Source of the DNA: an uncultured Lachnospiraceae bacterium
GTDB lineage: Bacteria > Bacillota > Clostridia > Lachnospirales > Lachnospiraceae
Assembly: GCA_900316165.1 (NCBI GenBank)
Contig: ONBW01000015.1
Location: 1-44,760 of the forward strand
Direction: 5' to 3'
Length of the DNA stretch: 44,760 nt
Positions 27,239-35,951 of the stretch are shown here, in pieces. How positions within the stretch are numbered: the stretch's first letter is position 1; each line of letters opens with the position of its first letter. The notes below the pieces were generated by a model. The model was not told the origin of the DNA, searched no databases, and saw nothing but the letters and a program-made list of their open reading frames with translations. The translations under genes were made by a program, and so were the position numbers.

Positions 27239-27559
27239 TTAATCCTTCACTTCAAGAGGCTTTACACCGTCCTGTGTCTGAACCTTCATGCCCTCGCGAA
27301 GCGGGGTTATGCAGGTCCTGACATTCGGCTGACCATCTACTACCATAACGCAGTCTGTACATCTGCCAATAGCGCAGAACACTCCTCTAGGCTCATGTCT
27401 CTTTGCTGTATAGCGGTGGATCATGATGCCGTTTACACGAAGAGCTGCCGCAATCGGCTCTCCCTCGTATCCCTGAAGCGTTTTACCATCATAGGTAAAA
27501 TTGACTAATTTTCCCTCAGGACTTTCACCTAAGATCGGATGATTTTTAATTCTATCCAT
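27239..27559 (-). CDS. Small [2Fe-2S] subunit (HcnA/sarcosine-oxidase-alpha N-terminal type)
   Basis: This 106-residue ferredoxin-fold protein has cluster ligands in GVFCAIGRCTDCVMVVDG and the distal Cys in NVRTCITPL. Homologues are the HcnA/OoxA-associated small subunits and the N-terminus of sarcosine oxidase alpha. It is followed after 11 bp by the alpha subunit gene. AAGGAGG precedes the ATG. It is likely the electron entry or exit subunit of the complex. Confidence 0.88.
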   Translation of the reverse strand: MDRIKNHPILGESPEGKLVNFTYDGKTLQGYEGEPIAAALRVNGIMIHRYTAKRHEPRGVFCAIGRCTDCVMVVDGQPNVRTCITPLREGMKVQTQDGVKPLEVKD

Positions 27560-27577
27560 TTTCTTTCCTCCTTACTA

Positions 27578-28984
27578 TTACTTCCATATACCGCGGACTT
27601 TTCTTATCCTGTAGTACATAGGGTTTTCCATTGCCAATACTTTTTCCATCGGAACCGGCTTAAAAAGCGGGATCTTCATCTTAAACTTAATCCAGAATAT
27701 GGAGTAAATAAACAAAATAGCTGTTATCACGGCTGTAACACCGAGTATCTGATTTCTCTCAACCGCATTTGTAGAAATATTTGCTATCATAAAAATGATT
27801 CCTGCTATGCTTACGCATGGGAGAACAGGTCCAAGCGGCATCTTGAAGTTTCTCGGTGCCTTCGGCAGCCTGTGTCTGAATACCAGAAGGTCGATATTTG
27901 CGACTGCGTATGAAGCCATCCAGAACACCGAACCTACCTGAATCAGGAAACTGATCCTGTCTGATGAGTTCTGGCTGATATATGCACAGATCATAATTCC
28001 TATGGTTATCATCCAACAGCCTATAAACGGAACCTTGTTCTTATTCGTCTTACCGAAGAACTGTGGCATCAGATTGGTGTGGCTCATTCCTGCAAAAATA
28101 GCCGACAGCCCCTGTACTGTGGAGTTCTGCGTACTTACTACCGCAAGTCCTGATACAATGCACATCCAGATCTGTCCGACTTTTCCGTATAGCGATTCGC
28201 CGTACAGAAGATGCGGTGCTGCCGAATTCATCAGGTCATTCCAGTCAGTATAATTATGGAAGCCAAAGATCATTATGGCCTGAACTATACAGATGATACC
28301 GAGTCCCATGAACATACCGAGCGGAACATTCCTCTTCGCGTTCTTTACGTCCTTTGAAATCGGGATAGCGTACTCAGCTCCGATGAAAAGCCAGAAGCCG
28401 ATAGCTGTAAGCGATACAATGCTTAAGGGTGTCTGCTGACCTACTACCATTGGCTGATTGATTACTTTTCCAGTACCAAGCTTTAATGCACCAAGGATTC
28501 CCATAACAAGCATTGATCCAAGCATCAGGTAGCTTACCAGATCCTGTATCTTTGCGAACATATCGACTCCGCGAAGATTAGCGATAAGGATAATTACTGA
28601 TGCAAGTACAACCCAGAAGTAATTCGGTACAGGAAGTTTTAAGACCGAACCCATAGCATAGGCGAAAATCGAAGCCTCAACTCCACATGATAAAATATTC
28701 GATACCATGTAGCCTCCCACCATAAGCACTATGGTTGGTATCGGTCCGATACCTGCTAAGGTGTACTGAGCTAGTCCACCTGTCACGTTTGGCATTATCG
28801 AGTTAAGCTCCGATAGTGTAGCCATCGTGATCATATTGAAAAGGCACGCTATGACCATTGCCGGAATAAACATTATTCCAGCCTCTCCAGCTCCCTGCCC
28901 TAGCTGGACTAAGGTACTTGTCGCTATGACGAGGCCGACTGAAACGGATATGACGTTTCTTAAGCCTAATTTCTTTTCTTCCAT
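27578..28984 (-). CDS. APC-family amino acid permease
   Basis: This 468-residue APC-superfamily transporter has about twelve helices. The N-terminal SVSVGLVIATSTLVQLGQGA corresponds to the substrate-binding unwound helix 1 region. The ATG at 28984 with AAAGG upstream is preferred to an in-frame TTG at 29002. Encoded between the PII protein and the dehydrogenase subunits, it presumably imports the amine, amino acid or opine that the operon oxidises. Confidence 0.88.
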   Translation of the reverse strand: MEEKKLGLRNVISVSVGLVIATSTLVQLGQGAGEAGIMFIPAMVIACLFNMITMATLSELNSIMPNVTGGLAQYTLAGIGPIPTIVLMVGGYMVSNILSCGVEASIFAYAMGSVLKLPVPNYFWVVLASVIILIANLRGVDMFAKIQDLVSYLMLGSMLVMGILGALKLGTGKVINQPMVVGQQTPLSIVSLTAIGFWLFIGAEYAIPISKDVKNAKRNVPLGMFMGLGIICIVQAIMIFGFHNYTDWNDLMNSAAPHLLYGESLYGKVGQIWMCIVSGLAVVSTQNSTVQGLSAIFAGMSHTNLMPQFFGKTNKNKVPFIGCWMITIGIMICAYISQNSSDRISFLIQVGSVFWMASYAVANIDLLVFRHRLPKAPRNFKMPLGPVLPCVSIAGIIFMIANISTNAVERNQILGVTAVITAILFIYSIFWIKFKMKIPLFKPVPMEKVLAMENPMYYRIRKVRGIWK

Positions 28985-29011
28985 AAGCTTTTCCTTTTTC
29001 AATTAAAAGTC

Positions 29012-29359
29012 TTAAAGCGCGTCTTTTCCTTCGTCTCCAGTTCTTACACGGATCACATTGTCAAGGCTGTAAACGAAGATTTTTCCATCTCCGATATGTC
29101 CTGTGTAGAGAGTCTTTAATAGCTCATCGGTTATTTTTTTAACTCTGCTCGAATCTACTACGACTGAAACCTCAATCTTTGGAAGGAGCTCCATCTCATA
29201 GTTCTCTTCTACCTCGTACTCCTTTGTTCCCTTCTCTACTCCGCAGCCAAGTACCTGGGTGAAGGTCATTCCACCAACCTTAAGCTCTGAAAGCTCCTTT
29301 TTGATTGCTGCGAATTTTGACATGTCACAGATAACCTCGATTTTGCTTAGTTCACTCAT
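29012..29359 (-). CDS. PII-family nitrogen regulator
   Basis: This 115-residue PII-like signal protein contains GVEKGTKEYEVEENYEMELLP in place of the GlnB T-loop, and HIGDGKIFVYSLDNVIRVRT near the C-terminus. The T-loop is a little shorter than in GlnB, with a Tyr in a roughly equivalent position. The start at 29359 has GGAGG eight bases upstream; that GGAGG lies inside the longer frame starting at 29374. Sitting directly before the amino acid permease, it could gate that transporter in the way GlnK gates AmtB. This is inference from order. Confidence 0.85.
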   Translation of the reverse strand: MSELSKIEVICDMSKFAAIKKELSELKVGGMTFTQVLGCGVEKGTKEYEVEENYEMELLPKIEVSVVVDSSRVKKITDELLKTLYTGHIGDGKIFVYSLDNVIRVRTGDEGKDAL

Positions 29360-29461
29360 TTTCTTTTCCTCCATGATTTTTATTAGTATAAAATATGCGT
29401 ATATGTCATTTGCATAATAATACTAATAACATATACGCACTCCATTGTGCTCCTATTTAAT

Positions 29462-30604
29462 TTATGCCATCTCCGGTACATCCCAGAGATTAAGCTTTAC
29501 ACCGATTCCTTCTTTTAAGGCTCTTCTGTATACTGAGCAGCCCCAGGCGACATCCTCTACAGGCATTCCGCCGACCGAATAGACGATAACCTCATCGTCT
29601 GACTTTCTTCCAGGAGCTTTGCCCTCGATGATATCTGTGATCTCTGTGATATCTGAGAGCTTGTTCTTTCCCTCGTGAACTAAGTCTGTGAACTTGCATC
29701 CTATGATACCCATCTTTGGATATGTAGGATATGGATATTCGTTTGCCCAGGCCTCATAGAGCTTGTAATTATCTACTACAAAGCGGCAGCCACTTAAGTA
29801 ATCATCATCGAATCTGGCAGCTGACGGCATTGAGATAAATGCACCAGGTTTAACCCAGTCACCACTTATATAAGGATAAGTCTCTACAACCTTTGGATCA
29901 TTATCTGTCATTGCTGTCGTTGTAAATGCGATGACATCAGCTCCTCTGATTGCTTCCTCTTCAGTCTCACAGACATTTATCTCATCGAACTGTGGATATT
30001 CCTTCTTTACAAATGCGATAAATGAATCGATTGACTTACGACCTCTTCCCTTGATATTTACTCGGTGAAGCTTCGGGCAGGTAACTGCGAATGCTGCAAG
30101 TGAAGTCTTTCCCATGACACCTGGTCCTATGATTGCTGCGGTCTCGGAGTCCTTTCTGGCTAAGTACTTGGCACCTACTCCAGGAATTCCTCCGGTTCTG
30201 TATGCTGAAAGAAGGTTTGCTGACATGAATGCGAGCGGTGCTCCTGTGTCCTTATCGTTTAAGACCATCATAAGGATTGATCTCGGAAGTCCCTTTGCTT
30301 TATTCTCAACATTAGAACCATACCACTTGACTCCGGCCATCTGATACTTACCGCCGAGATAAGCAGGCATTGCCATGAATCTTCTATCCTGAGTGTTCTT
30401 TGGCATTCCTGGGAATTTCGGATCATCAGGGAATGTAACCATGCAGCCGTGTGAATTGTGGTTTTCACCACCCATCATATAATCTCCAGCCTTAAGGAGC
30501 TTAAGCATATCCTCCATAGACTCGATGCATGCCGACATATCCTTGACTCCTGCCTTTACCATATCTGGTTCACTAAGATATAAAAAATCAATCTTTGTAT
30601 CCAT
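29462..30604 (-). CDS. Ornithine cyclodeaminase/mu-crystallin family protein
   Basis: This 380-residue NAD(P)-binding protein of the ornithine cyclodeaminase/mu-crystallin family has the Rossmann segment AAIIGPGVMGKTSLAAF, the substrate-site KWYGSN, and DVIAFTTTAMTD. Members deaminate ornithine to proline or reduce cyclic imines. Related long forms (about 380) are annotated in databases as tyramine oxidase subunit B, on which I place little weight. It is the first gene of the FAD/Fe-S dehydrogenase operon, recalling the ocd gene beside opine oxidase in octopine catabolism. A strong AGGAAGGAGG precedes the ATG. Confidence 0.85.
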   Translation of the reverse strand: MDTKIDFLYLSEPDMVKAGVKDMSACIESMEDMLKLLKAGDYMMGGENHNSHGCMVTFPDDPKFPGMPKNTQDRRFMAMPAYLGGKYQMAGVKWYGSNVENKAKGLPRSILMMVLNDKDTGAPLAFMSANLLSAYRTGGIPGVGAKYLARKDSETAAIIGPGVMGKTSLAAFAVTCPKLHRVNIKGRGRKSIDSFIAFVKKEYPQFDEINVCETEEEAIRGADVIAFTTTAMTDNDPKVVETYPYISGDWVKPGAFISMPSAARFDDDYLSGCRFVVDNYKLYEAWANEYPYPTYPKMGIIGCKFTDLVHEGKNKLSDITEITDIIEGKAPGRKSDDEVIVYSVGGMPVEDVAWGCSVYRRALKEGIGVKLNLWDVPEMA

Positions 30605-30617
30605 TCTATCCTCCTTC

Positions 30618-30651
30618 CTGGCTTTGCTTCTATAATAAGAAACTCAGCCAG
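30618..30651 (-). promoter_or_regulatory. Leader hairpin next to the ribosome site
   Basis: On the minus strand CTGGCT and AGCCAG bracket an inner TTCT/AGAA pairing, directly before AGGAAGGAGG of the cyclodeaminase gene. It may insulate or modulate translation. It is small and AT-rich inside. Confidence 0.4.
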
Positions 30652-30655
30652 CTAA

Positions 30656-30695
30656 AAATAAAAAAGCACCACAACTCTCTTCGAAGTCATGGCGC
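30656..30695 (-). terminator. Leader terminator (attenuator candidate)
   Basis: In minus-strand RNA, GCGCCAUGACU and AGUUGUGGUGC form an uninterrupted 11-bp stem including G-U pairs, around loop UCGAAGAG, followed by UUUUUUAUUUUU. Several pairs work only in the minus-strand RNA. It lies between a good promoter (30725-30753) and the cyclodeaminase start, inside a leader of about 115 bases. Regulated read-through is therefore likely, although it also lies downstream of the AAA+ gene. Confidence 0.75.
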
Positions 30696-30724
30696 CTTTG
30701 CCTTTTGTTTTCTGTTATGTATAC

Positions 30725-30753
30725 TTTAAACCCTTGTATCATACCAGAGTCAA
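30725..30753 (-). promoter_or_regulatory. Promoter of the amine/opine-type operon
   Basis: On the minus strand TTGACT (30753-30748), a 17-base spacer and TTTAAA (30730-30725) predict a start near 30718, upstream of the leader terminator. The rest of 30754-30928 holds no gene and no other clear element. Confidence 0.6.
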
Positions 30754-30928
30754 CGGCAATAAATGTTTTTATTTCAATACACCCGTGAATTTTATTCACT
30801 ATATATAGAAGATATTTTTCATACTGACTCTCTTTTAATAAATTTCACTTGGAAAAATGAACGATTCTATATCATTAGAGATGATCAGCCATATGTCAGA
30901 TCATCAAATCATGATTAAGCTTATATGA

Positions 30929-32458
30929 TCACTCGTCCAACAGCACTTTCTCGACATCTTTAGCATCATAATGTACAGTTGATACATGAGTCGTCTCAAT
31001 CAGATACAACGCATGCGCTGCCAAGTGCTCTGCGGCCTGCTCGAGATCTCTGACTCCCGGCTGGTCTTTGTATATATCAACTACTTTTCTGCTGCCTGCA
31101 TCTGTAACAACACACTCTTCAGGACGTATCTGCATCCTTTTTAAGACTTTTGGCAGCGAAAATCTCTCGAAAATCATCTGCTTTTCGTCCGGAGTATAAT
31201 CATCTATATCGATTACTGCAAACCTGGTCATCAGCGGGTCAGAGATCTTTGATTTATCATTAGCCGTGGCAATAGGATATACACCATTTGTAGGAATAGT
31301 ACATTCGACATAATTATCTGTAAATCCAAGGTTATCAAGGAGTGTAAGCAGAGCATCTGCCGGGCTCATTCCGCTCTTCCCGGCATCAGCCTTATCGAGC
31401 TCATTGATGATAAATACAAGGTTTGAAGATCCAGCATCAGAAAATGCTTCCATAATCTTTCCTGGCTTTGCGTTTGAATATACTCTCGGACTTCCTGTCA
31501 GTGCCTCTGCGTCATTTATTGTGCTCATATCTAGCGCTGTCCACGGAAGCTTCAGGATTTTTGCTACTGCATAGGCTATCTGGGACTTTCCGACTCCCGC
31601 AGGTCCGCAAAGAAGCAAGCCATAAGCTGGTAAAGTGTGGGTTCTGTTGATCTGTATAATGGTCTCGATGATTCTCTGTTTTACCTTATCCATGCCATAG
31701 AGGTTTTCATCTAAAATTTTTCTTGCAGCAATTGGATCGATTGCAGGGAAATATGCATCCTGCCAGTGGATATTAAGCATCATAGCCAGCGCTCTCATCG
31801 CATGTCTTCTCTCATCAGGACTGATGTTCTGTGATCTCGCCATCATAAGGTTTCTCTTTGCCCAGACTGCGATATTCTCAGGGAGAACTGAGGAAGCTAC
31901 CTTAAGAAAATTCTCCATTCCTGTCACATCGCTCATCCTGATTTTTTCAGCCACTGACTTCTCTTCTATCGCCTCATCAGTTCTCTTCTCTTCCTTTGGG
32001 GGCTTCGATGCAAGAAGACGATTTATCACATTCTGTAAAAAGCCGTCCTCACTTGTAAGCCTGCGAAGTCCCGCAGCATCTACTGCACGGATTTTATAAA
32101 CGCAGTAATTATCTCCCACTATATGACCTGACAGTCTTACATCTGTATGATTATCTGCCAGGAAAAATATAAGCTTTACAAATCTGGAATCTATAGAATT
32201 AATCGCTGCGTACAGCTGATCCGATGATCTGCCATACTCAAAGCTTATTTTCTCATCAAATCTGTAGAATCTGCCGCTTACATGATGAACCAGTGTCTGT
32301 GCTTTATCTTCTATAATTAGAATAGGATGTTTTTCATCTGCTACTGTTGAATCCTGCTCATATGTCTGAAAAGTAAATGCTTCTTTTCCTGCAACGCCCT
32401 TCTGCGGTGCAGCTTTTTCTTCAGAGGTATCACTGAAATCAAATGTCCTTGAACCCAT
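30929..32458 (-). CDS. AAA+ ATPase, Lon-like module without protease domain
   Basis: This 509-residue protein has a novel-looking N-terminal half (about 1-240). A charged linker near 153-175 is followed by an AAA+ domain with Walker A CGPAGVGKS at 284-292. The Walker B region reads LVFIINELDKAD, with Asn where an acidic Asp is usual before the Glu. The layout (LYGMDKVKQRIIETI before Walker A, sensor-like PIATANDKSKISDPLMTRF) is Lon-like, but no Ser-Lys protease domain follows. It lies 87 bp after a TPR protein gene on the strand pointing away from the replication module. It probably remodels a protein partner bound by its N-terminus; the client is unknown. Confidence 0.75.
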   Translation of the reverse strand: MGSRTFDFSDTSEEKAAPQKGVAGKEAFTFQTYEQDSTVADEKHPILIIEDKAQTLVHHVSGRFYRFDEKISFEYGRSSDQLYAAINSIDSRFVKLIFFLADNHTDVRLSGHIVGDNYCVYKIRAVDAAGLRRLTSEDGFLQNVINRLLASKPPKEEKRTDEAIEEKSVAEKIRMSDVTGMENFLKVASSVLPENIAVWAKRNLMMARSQNISPDERRHAMRALAMMLNIHWQDAYFPAIDPIAARKILDENLYGMDKVKQRIIETIIQINRTHTLPAYGLLLCGPAGVGKSQIAYAVAKILKLPWTALDMSTINDAEALTGSPRVYSNAKPGKIMEAFSDAGSSNLVFIINELDKADAGKSGMSPADALLTLLDNLGFTDNYVECTIPTNGVYPIATANDKSKISDPLMTRFAVIDIDDYTPDEKQMIFERFSLPKVLKRMQIRPEECVVTDAGSRKVVDIYKDQPGVRDLEQAAEHLAAHALYLIETTHVSTVHYDAKDVEKVLLDE

Positions 32459-32545
32459 GTAATAGTAATCTCCTAACTATTTTCTTTTTCCACTGATATA
32501 AATCTTCAAATATGTTTTTATTCTATATTTTTAATAAGAGAAGTT

Positions 32546-33418
32546 TCATTTATTTTCCTGCTCTTCTGAGTTCTTTTTACTCTCCTGAATTTTCTGTCTC
32601 TGCTTTTCAGCCTTTTCTTTAACCTTATCGTCCTTCGTCAGACCATAAGCTATAGTATAGAAGTAATATGCCTTCTGAGGATCCTTGGCATTCTCGTCAA
32701 AATATCTTCCTGATGAATATGCAAGCTGCACCACCTGCTTATCTGGTCCAAATGGTATTCCATCCTTTTTGCAGATTTCCGGGAATTCAGCAAGATTTAT
32801 TGTTTTCTCATCGTCTTTAAGATGCTTTCCGAGCTCACTTAATTCCTTTTTTACTTCTTCACGTTCATCATAGACCTGTGAATAGAAGAACGCTTCCATC
32901 GCTTTTTTTATTTCATTTTTCGTTTCATAGTAATATGCGATATTTCTATATGCCTGAGCAAGTTGTTTCCCTGCATATATATGTGGAAAAATCTCTGTAG
33001 TAAGCTCGAGAAACTGATCAATAGATCCCATTCTTTTAACTGTCTCTGCATACTGGAATGCTATTTCAGGACTTATAGGATTCCAGCCCATCGCTTCTTC
33101 CATTCGCTCAAGTGCTGTGGCATAGTCGCCTTGCTGCATTGCTATGCTTCCGCTGATCAGATAGACATTTGAAACCGGGACCTCTGGAAGCTGGATTTTT
33201 TTCTCAGGCTTTTCTTCAAGCCTGTATATGCTCTCTTCCATAGCTGTCTTGAAATCAAAATAAAGAGTATCTTCATCTTCCTTCTTTGGAAAATCATCGT
33301 TAAATGTATCGATCAGTGCCGAAATAGTTCTCTGGGCTTCATCCATTTGATTCTCATGGAATAATTTTCTCGTTTTTTCGAGTGTATCAATAAATTCTTG
33401 TTTTTCTTTGTCAGTCAT
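32546..33418 (-). CDS. TPR-repeat protein
   Basis: This 290-residue soluble, helical, acidic protein has tetratricopeptide-like repeats in the middle (VYLISGSIAMQQGDYATALE, then RMEEAMGWNPISPEIAFQYA at about 130-170, and further helical pairs near 180-215). The C-terminus is a Lys/Glu-rich coil. It is a likely scaffold or adaptor, plausibly for the AAA+ ATPase encoded next in the same direction. It begins at the edge of the AT-rich region next to parA. No specific family is recognised. Confidence 0.7.
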   Translation of the reverse strand: MTDKEKQEFIDTLEKTRKLFHENQMDEAQRTISALIDTFNDDFPKKEDEDTLYFDFKTAMEESIYRLEEKPEKKIQLPEVPVSNVYLISGSIAMQQGDYATALERMEEAMGWNPISPEIAFQYAETVKRMGSIDQFLELTTEIFPHIYAGKQLAQAYRNIAYYYETKNEIKKAMEAFFYSQVYDEREEVKKELSELGKHLKDDEKTINLAEFPEICKKDGIPFGPDKQVVQLAYSSGRYFDENAKDPQKAYYFYTIAYGLTKDDKVKEKAEKQRQKIQESKKNSEEQENK

Positions 33419-33479
33419 ATTTATATTCCTTACTTGTTATTTGCTGCTTTGATATTGTAACACTTTTACTATATTTTGA

Positions 33480-34125
33480 GAACCATTCTCTTTGCTTCTT
33501 GTTATTTATTCATTTTTGTGTAAAATATTAATGGATATGGCTTTATGAATATATTAAGATAATATCAATTAATTTGTTTGATGTATATGTATACTAATAA
33601 TTTATTTGTATATATGTATGTTTAATTAATTTGTATTTTACTTTATATTATAATCTGTTATTATTATTCTTCTTTGTCTTTTATTTCATATTTATATTCT
33701 TATTTTTATTATTATGCTTATTTCTTATTAGTTTATGTTATTATATTATAATTAGTATTTTTCATTATATTTGATTTTGTCGTCATATCTATATTTGAAT
33801 TTTTATTATTATATTATATTCTATTTTAATTTTAGTATATTAATTTTAATTTGTTTTTGACGTCGAATTTGACTTTTAATTTAATATCATATATAACAAT
33901 GTATATGTCTTTGGATTATGTATTAGAATTTAAATTATAAATAAATGTTTTATGTAAAATAAGATTTAAAATTCGAATAATAAATCATTGTCATATTTTA
34001 AAGCAAATAGTCGTCAGCAAATAAAAATTATAACAAATATACTAATAAGAATACTAATAATAACAACAAACATTAAGATAAAATAAGAATATAACGTGAA
34101 ATAATATAACAAATATAAATTGGAA
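33480..34125. other. Extremely AT-rich gene-free region
   Basis: About 650 bp with only scattered G or C (by eye roughly 15% G+C) separates the leftward TPR/AAA+ genes from rightward parA. It holds no reading frame of note. Weak direct repeats such as ATAACAAATATA (34031 and 34102) and several TCGTCA/GACGTC islands are visible. It may be a centromere-like parS region, a DNA-unwinding element or a topological spacer. No function is shown. Confidence 0.6.
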
Positions 34126-34154
34126 TTGACATAAGATTACAAACTACATATAAT
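34126..34154 (+). promoter_or_regulatory. Consensus sigma-A promoter of parA
   Basis: TTGACA (34126-34131), exactly 17 bases, then TATAAT (34149-34154), both perfect. CAGGAGGCC supplies the ribosome site for the ATG at 34202. ParA or its partner would be expected to repress it through the AT-rich repeats upstream. Confidence 0.88.
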
Positions 34155-34201
34155 AAAGCATACATAAAGAAAGAGTGTAAACTATTCAGGAGGCCAAATA
34201 A

Positions 34202-34963
34202 ATGATAACAATATCGATAGCCAACCAGAAGGGCGGTGTAGCAAAAACAACAACCGCGTTATGTCTGGCGAACGGGCTGCAGGAATGTGGCTATAAAGTG
34301 CTGGTGATAGACATGGATCCTCAGTGCAATACCTCAAGTACATATAGAGCAATACAGGAGAATACGGCTACACTATATGATTTTCTACATGAAGACTGCA
34401 CTATAGAAGAAGCTATCCAGACAACAGAAAGTGGAGATATAATATCTGGCGACAGTAATCTGGCAGGAATAGAAGGAGAATTTGCAGCACATATAAAGAA
34501 TTATTCCCTACTAAGAAAAGCACTAAAAACAATAGATGATAAATATGACTTTGCTATTATAGATACACCGCCAAATATAGGTTTTTATATGACCAGTGCA
34601 CTAGTAGCATCTAGTGGAGTCATAGTCCCACTAAAGGCTGAGAAGTTTGCAATAGATGGATTAGCACAGATAATGGCTAATATCAACGACGCAAAAGACG
34701 TAAACCCAGATCTACAGATCTATGGAGTTCTGCTGACAGTATATGATAAGAGAACAGCCTTAGACACAGTAGTACATGATCAGCTTCCAGAAATTGGAAA
34801 AGAAAGAGGATTTAAAGTTTTTAAAACATCTATACGAACCTGTCAGCAGATTAAAGAAGCACAATCACGCCAGGTAAGACTATTTGATGAATATCCAAAC
34901 TGCAATGCAGCAATAGACTACGCAAATCTGATAAAAGAATTATTAGAGGAGGTAAAGAAATGA
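34202..34963 (+). CDS. parA: ParA-family partition ATPase
   Basis: This 253-residue deviant-Walker ATPase has an N-terminal ISIANQKGGVAKTTTALCLA with the ParA signature KGGxxKTT, then DMDPQCNTS and AIIDTPPNIGFY. It lacks the N-terminal HTH of type Ia ParA, so it is the short type Ib form that works with a small ribbon-helix-helix partner. It positions replicon copies on the nucleoid. Its stop overlaps the start of the partner gene by four bases (ATGA). A terminator and the iteron origin follow. Confidence 0.93.
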   Translation: MITISIANQKGGVAKTTTALCLANGLQECGYKVLVIDMDPQCNTSSTYRAIQENTATLYDFLHEDCTIEEAIQTTESGDIISGDSNLAGIEGEFAAHIKNYSLLRKALKTIDDKYDFAIIDTPPNIGFYMTSALVASSGVIVPLKAEKFAIDGLAQIMANINDAKDVNPDLQIYGVLLTVYDKRTALDTVVHDQLPEIGKERGFKVFKTSIRTCQQIKEAQSRQVRLFDEYPNCNAAIDYANLIKELLEEVKK

Positions 34964-35424
34964 AGGCCAATTCAAAGAACAGATCAGGAAATATATTTGA
35001 ATCAATTCGAAAAGAAGAAGAAAAGGAAGAAAAAGAAGAAAAAGCCAAAAACAATCAGGTTGATACATCAATCAAAAAGCCTCAGCAAGTAAATATGGCC
35101 ACTAAAAAGACTGAAACTCTGGCAAAAAATACCAATAATGCAGAGACACAGGAAAAGCCTGCAAAAACAACAAAAACTGAAAAATTCGCAGAAACAGTTT
35201 CAAATAACTCTGGCGACAACTACTTAAATATGCCGGAAAATAAAGTTGATTCTTCTGTCAATAACGGTTTATTATATATAACACCAACCAGAAAAAAGAC
35301 CAGAAGCCATAGAAAAGGCTTCTTATTATCAGATCTGGCGCTTAATAACCTTCAAAAAGAAGCTGCAAAGTACGAAATCAGTGAAAATGAACTAATAAAC
35401 CAGATATTAGAAAAAATGATCTGA
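34960..35424 (+). CDS. ParA partner, probable ribbon-helix-helix centromere-binding protein
   Basis: This 154-residue protein has a highly charged, Lys/Glu-rich and apparently disordered first 90 residues, with a short C-terminal domain. That domain contains KKTRSHRKGFLLSDLALNNL and EAAKYEISENELINQILEKM. The beta strand plus two helices resemble a CopG/ParG-type ribbon-helix-helix. Position directly after parA with a four-base overlap is the standard place for the ParB/ParG/ParR partner. The long disordered arm could stimulate the ATPase. No sequence family is recognised with certainty. Confidence 0.7.
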   Translation: MKANSKNRSGNIFESIRKEEEKEEKEEKAKNNQVDTSIKKPQQVNMATKKTETLAKNTNNAETQEKPAKTTKTEKFAETVSNNSGDNYLNMPENKVDSSVNNGLLYITPTRKKTRSHRKGFLLSDLALNNLQKEAAKYEISENELINQILEKMI

Positions 35425-35512
35425 TAAGTAAAAATGGCCAGAGTTTCAAATCAATAACAATAAAAAGACATGTACAACAACAAAATTATTTGTTTATTAT
35501 AGAGTGCTTTAA

Positions 35513-35545
35513 CCCCAGGAAAATCAAAGATCCTGGGGATTTTTA
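35513..35545 (+). terminator. Terminator of the par operon
   Basis: CCCCAGGA (35513-35520) and TCCTGGGG (35531-35538) make a perfect 8-bp stem followed by ATTTTTAA. It separates the partition genes from the iteron array, whose first copy begins at the next base. Confidence 0.88.
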
Positions 35546-35626
35546 ATGGCAAAAAATACTAAAAGACCGTGCAGGAACTGTAGTTAGTAATGGCATCAAT
35601 ACAATAAAGGACTGGCAGAATTTACT

Positions 35627-35635
35627 TGTGGATAA
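35627..35635 (-). other. Perfect DnaA box in the iteron array
   Basis: TGTGGATAA on the plus strand is the exact complement of the consensus DnaA box TTATCCACA. It begins immediately after the iteron at 35612-35626. Iteron origins commonly carry one or more DnaA boxes for host initiator recruitment. Confidence 0.8.
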
Positions 35636-35922
35636 ACCAGTTATGGCTGAAACTACTGAAAATACTGGCAAAAATGACTTAAATAGGGTGACTATAAATA
35701 TTATGAATCTGAATATAAGTATATTCTACCAGAGTTACAGTAATTTTTGCCAGGATTGTAATATTTGATGCAGGGTAAACAGTAGATGATGCCATAGTAT
35801 AAGTAAAATCCGCCATTAGAAAACTGAAATCAAGTATTTTATGCCATGAAATCAAAATAAATAAGAAAGACAGGATAAGTAATCTATGCCATGAAAAGAA
35901 ATCAATTAATGGCAAAAACTAC

Positions 35923-35951
35923 TTGACAGAGGTGGCAAAATAGTATTTAAT
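35923..35951 (+). promoter_or_regulatory. rep promoter overlapped by iterons
   Basis: TTGACA (35923-35928) is followed after 17 bases by TTTAAT (35946-35951). The iteron at 35909-35923 abuts the -35, and the one at 35932-35946 fills the spacer. Rep binding would block its own transcription, the usual autoregulation of iteron replicons. Confidence 0.65.

Noticed and set aside
23996-34016. Shared 13-mer CAAATAGTCGTCA at 23996 and 34004
   Set aside because: In a 45-kb window several 13-base matches are expected by chance, and neither copy has a partner or symmetry.
33480-34200. AT-rich region as a CRISPR leader or array
   Set aside because: No regularly spaced identical repeats and no cas genes in the window.
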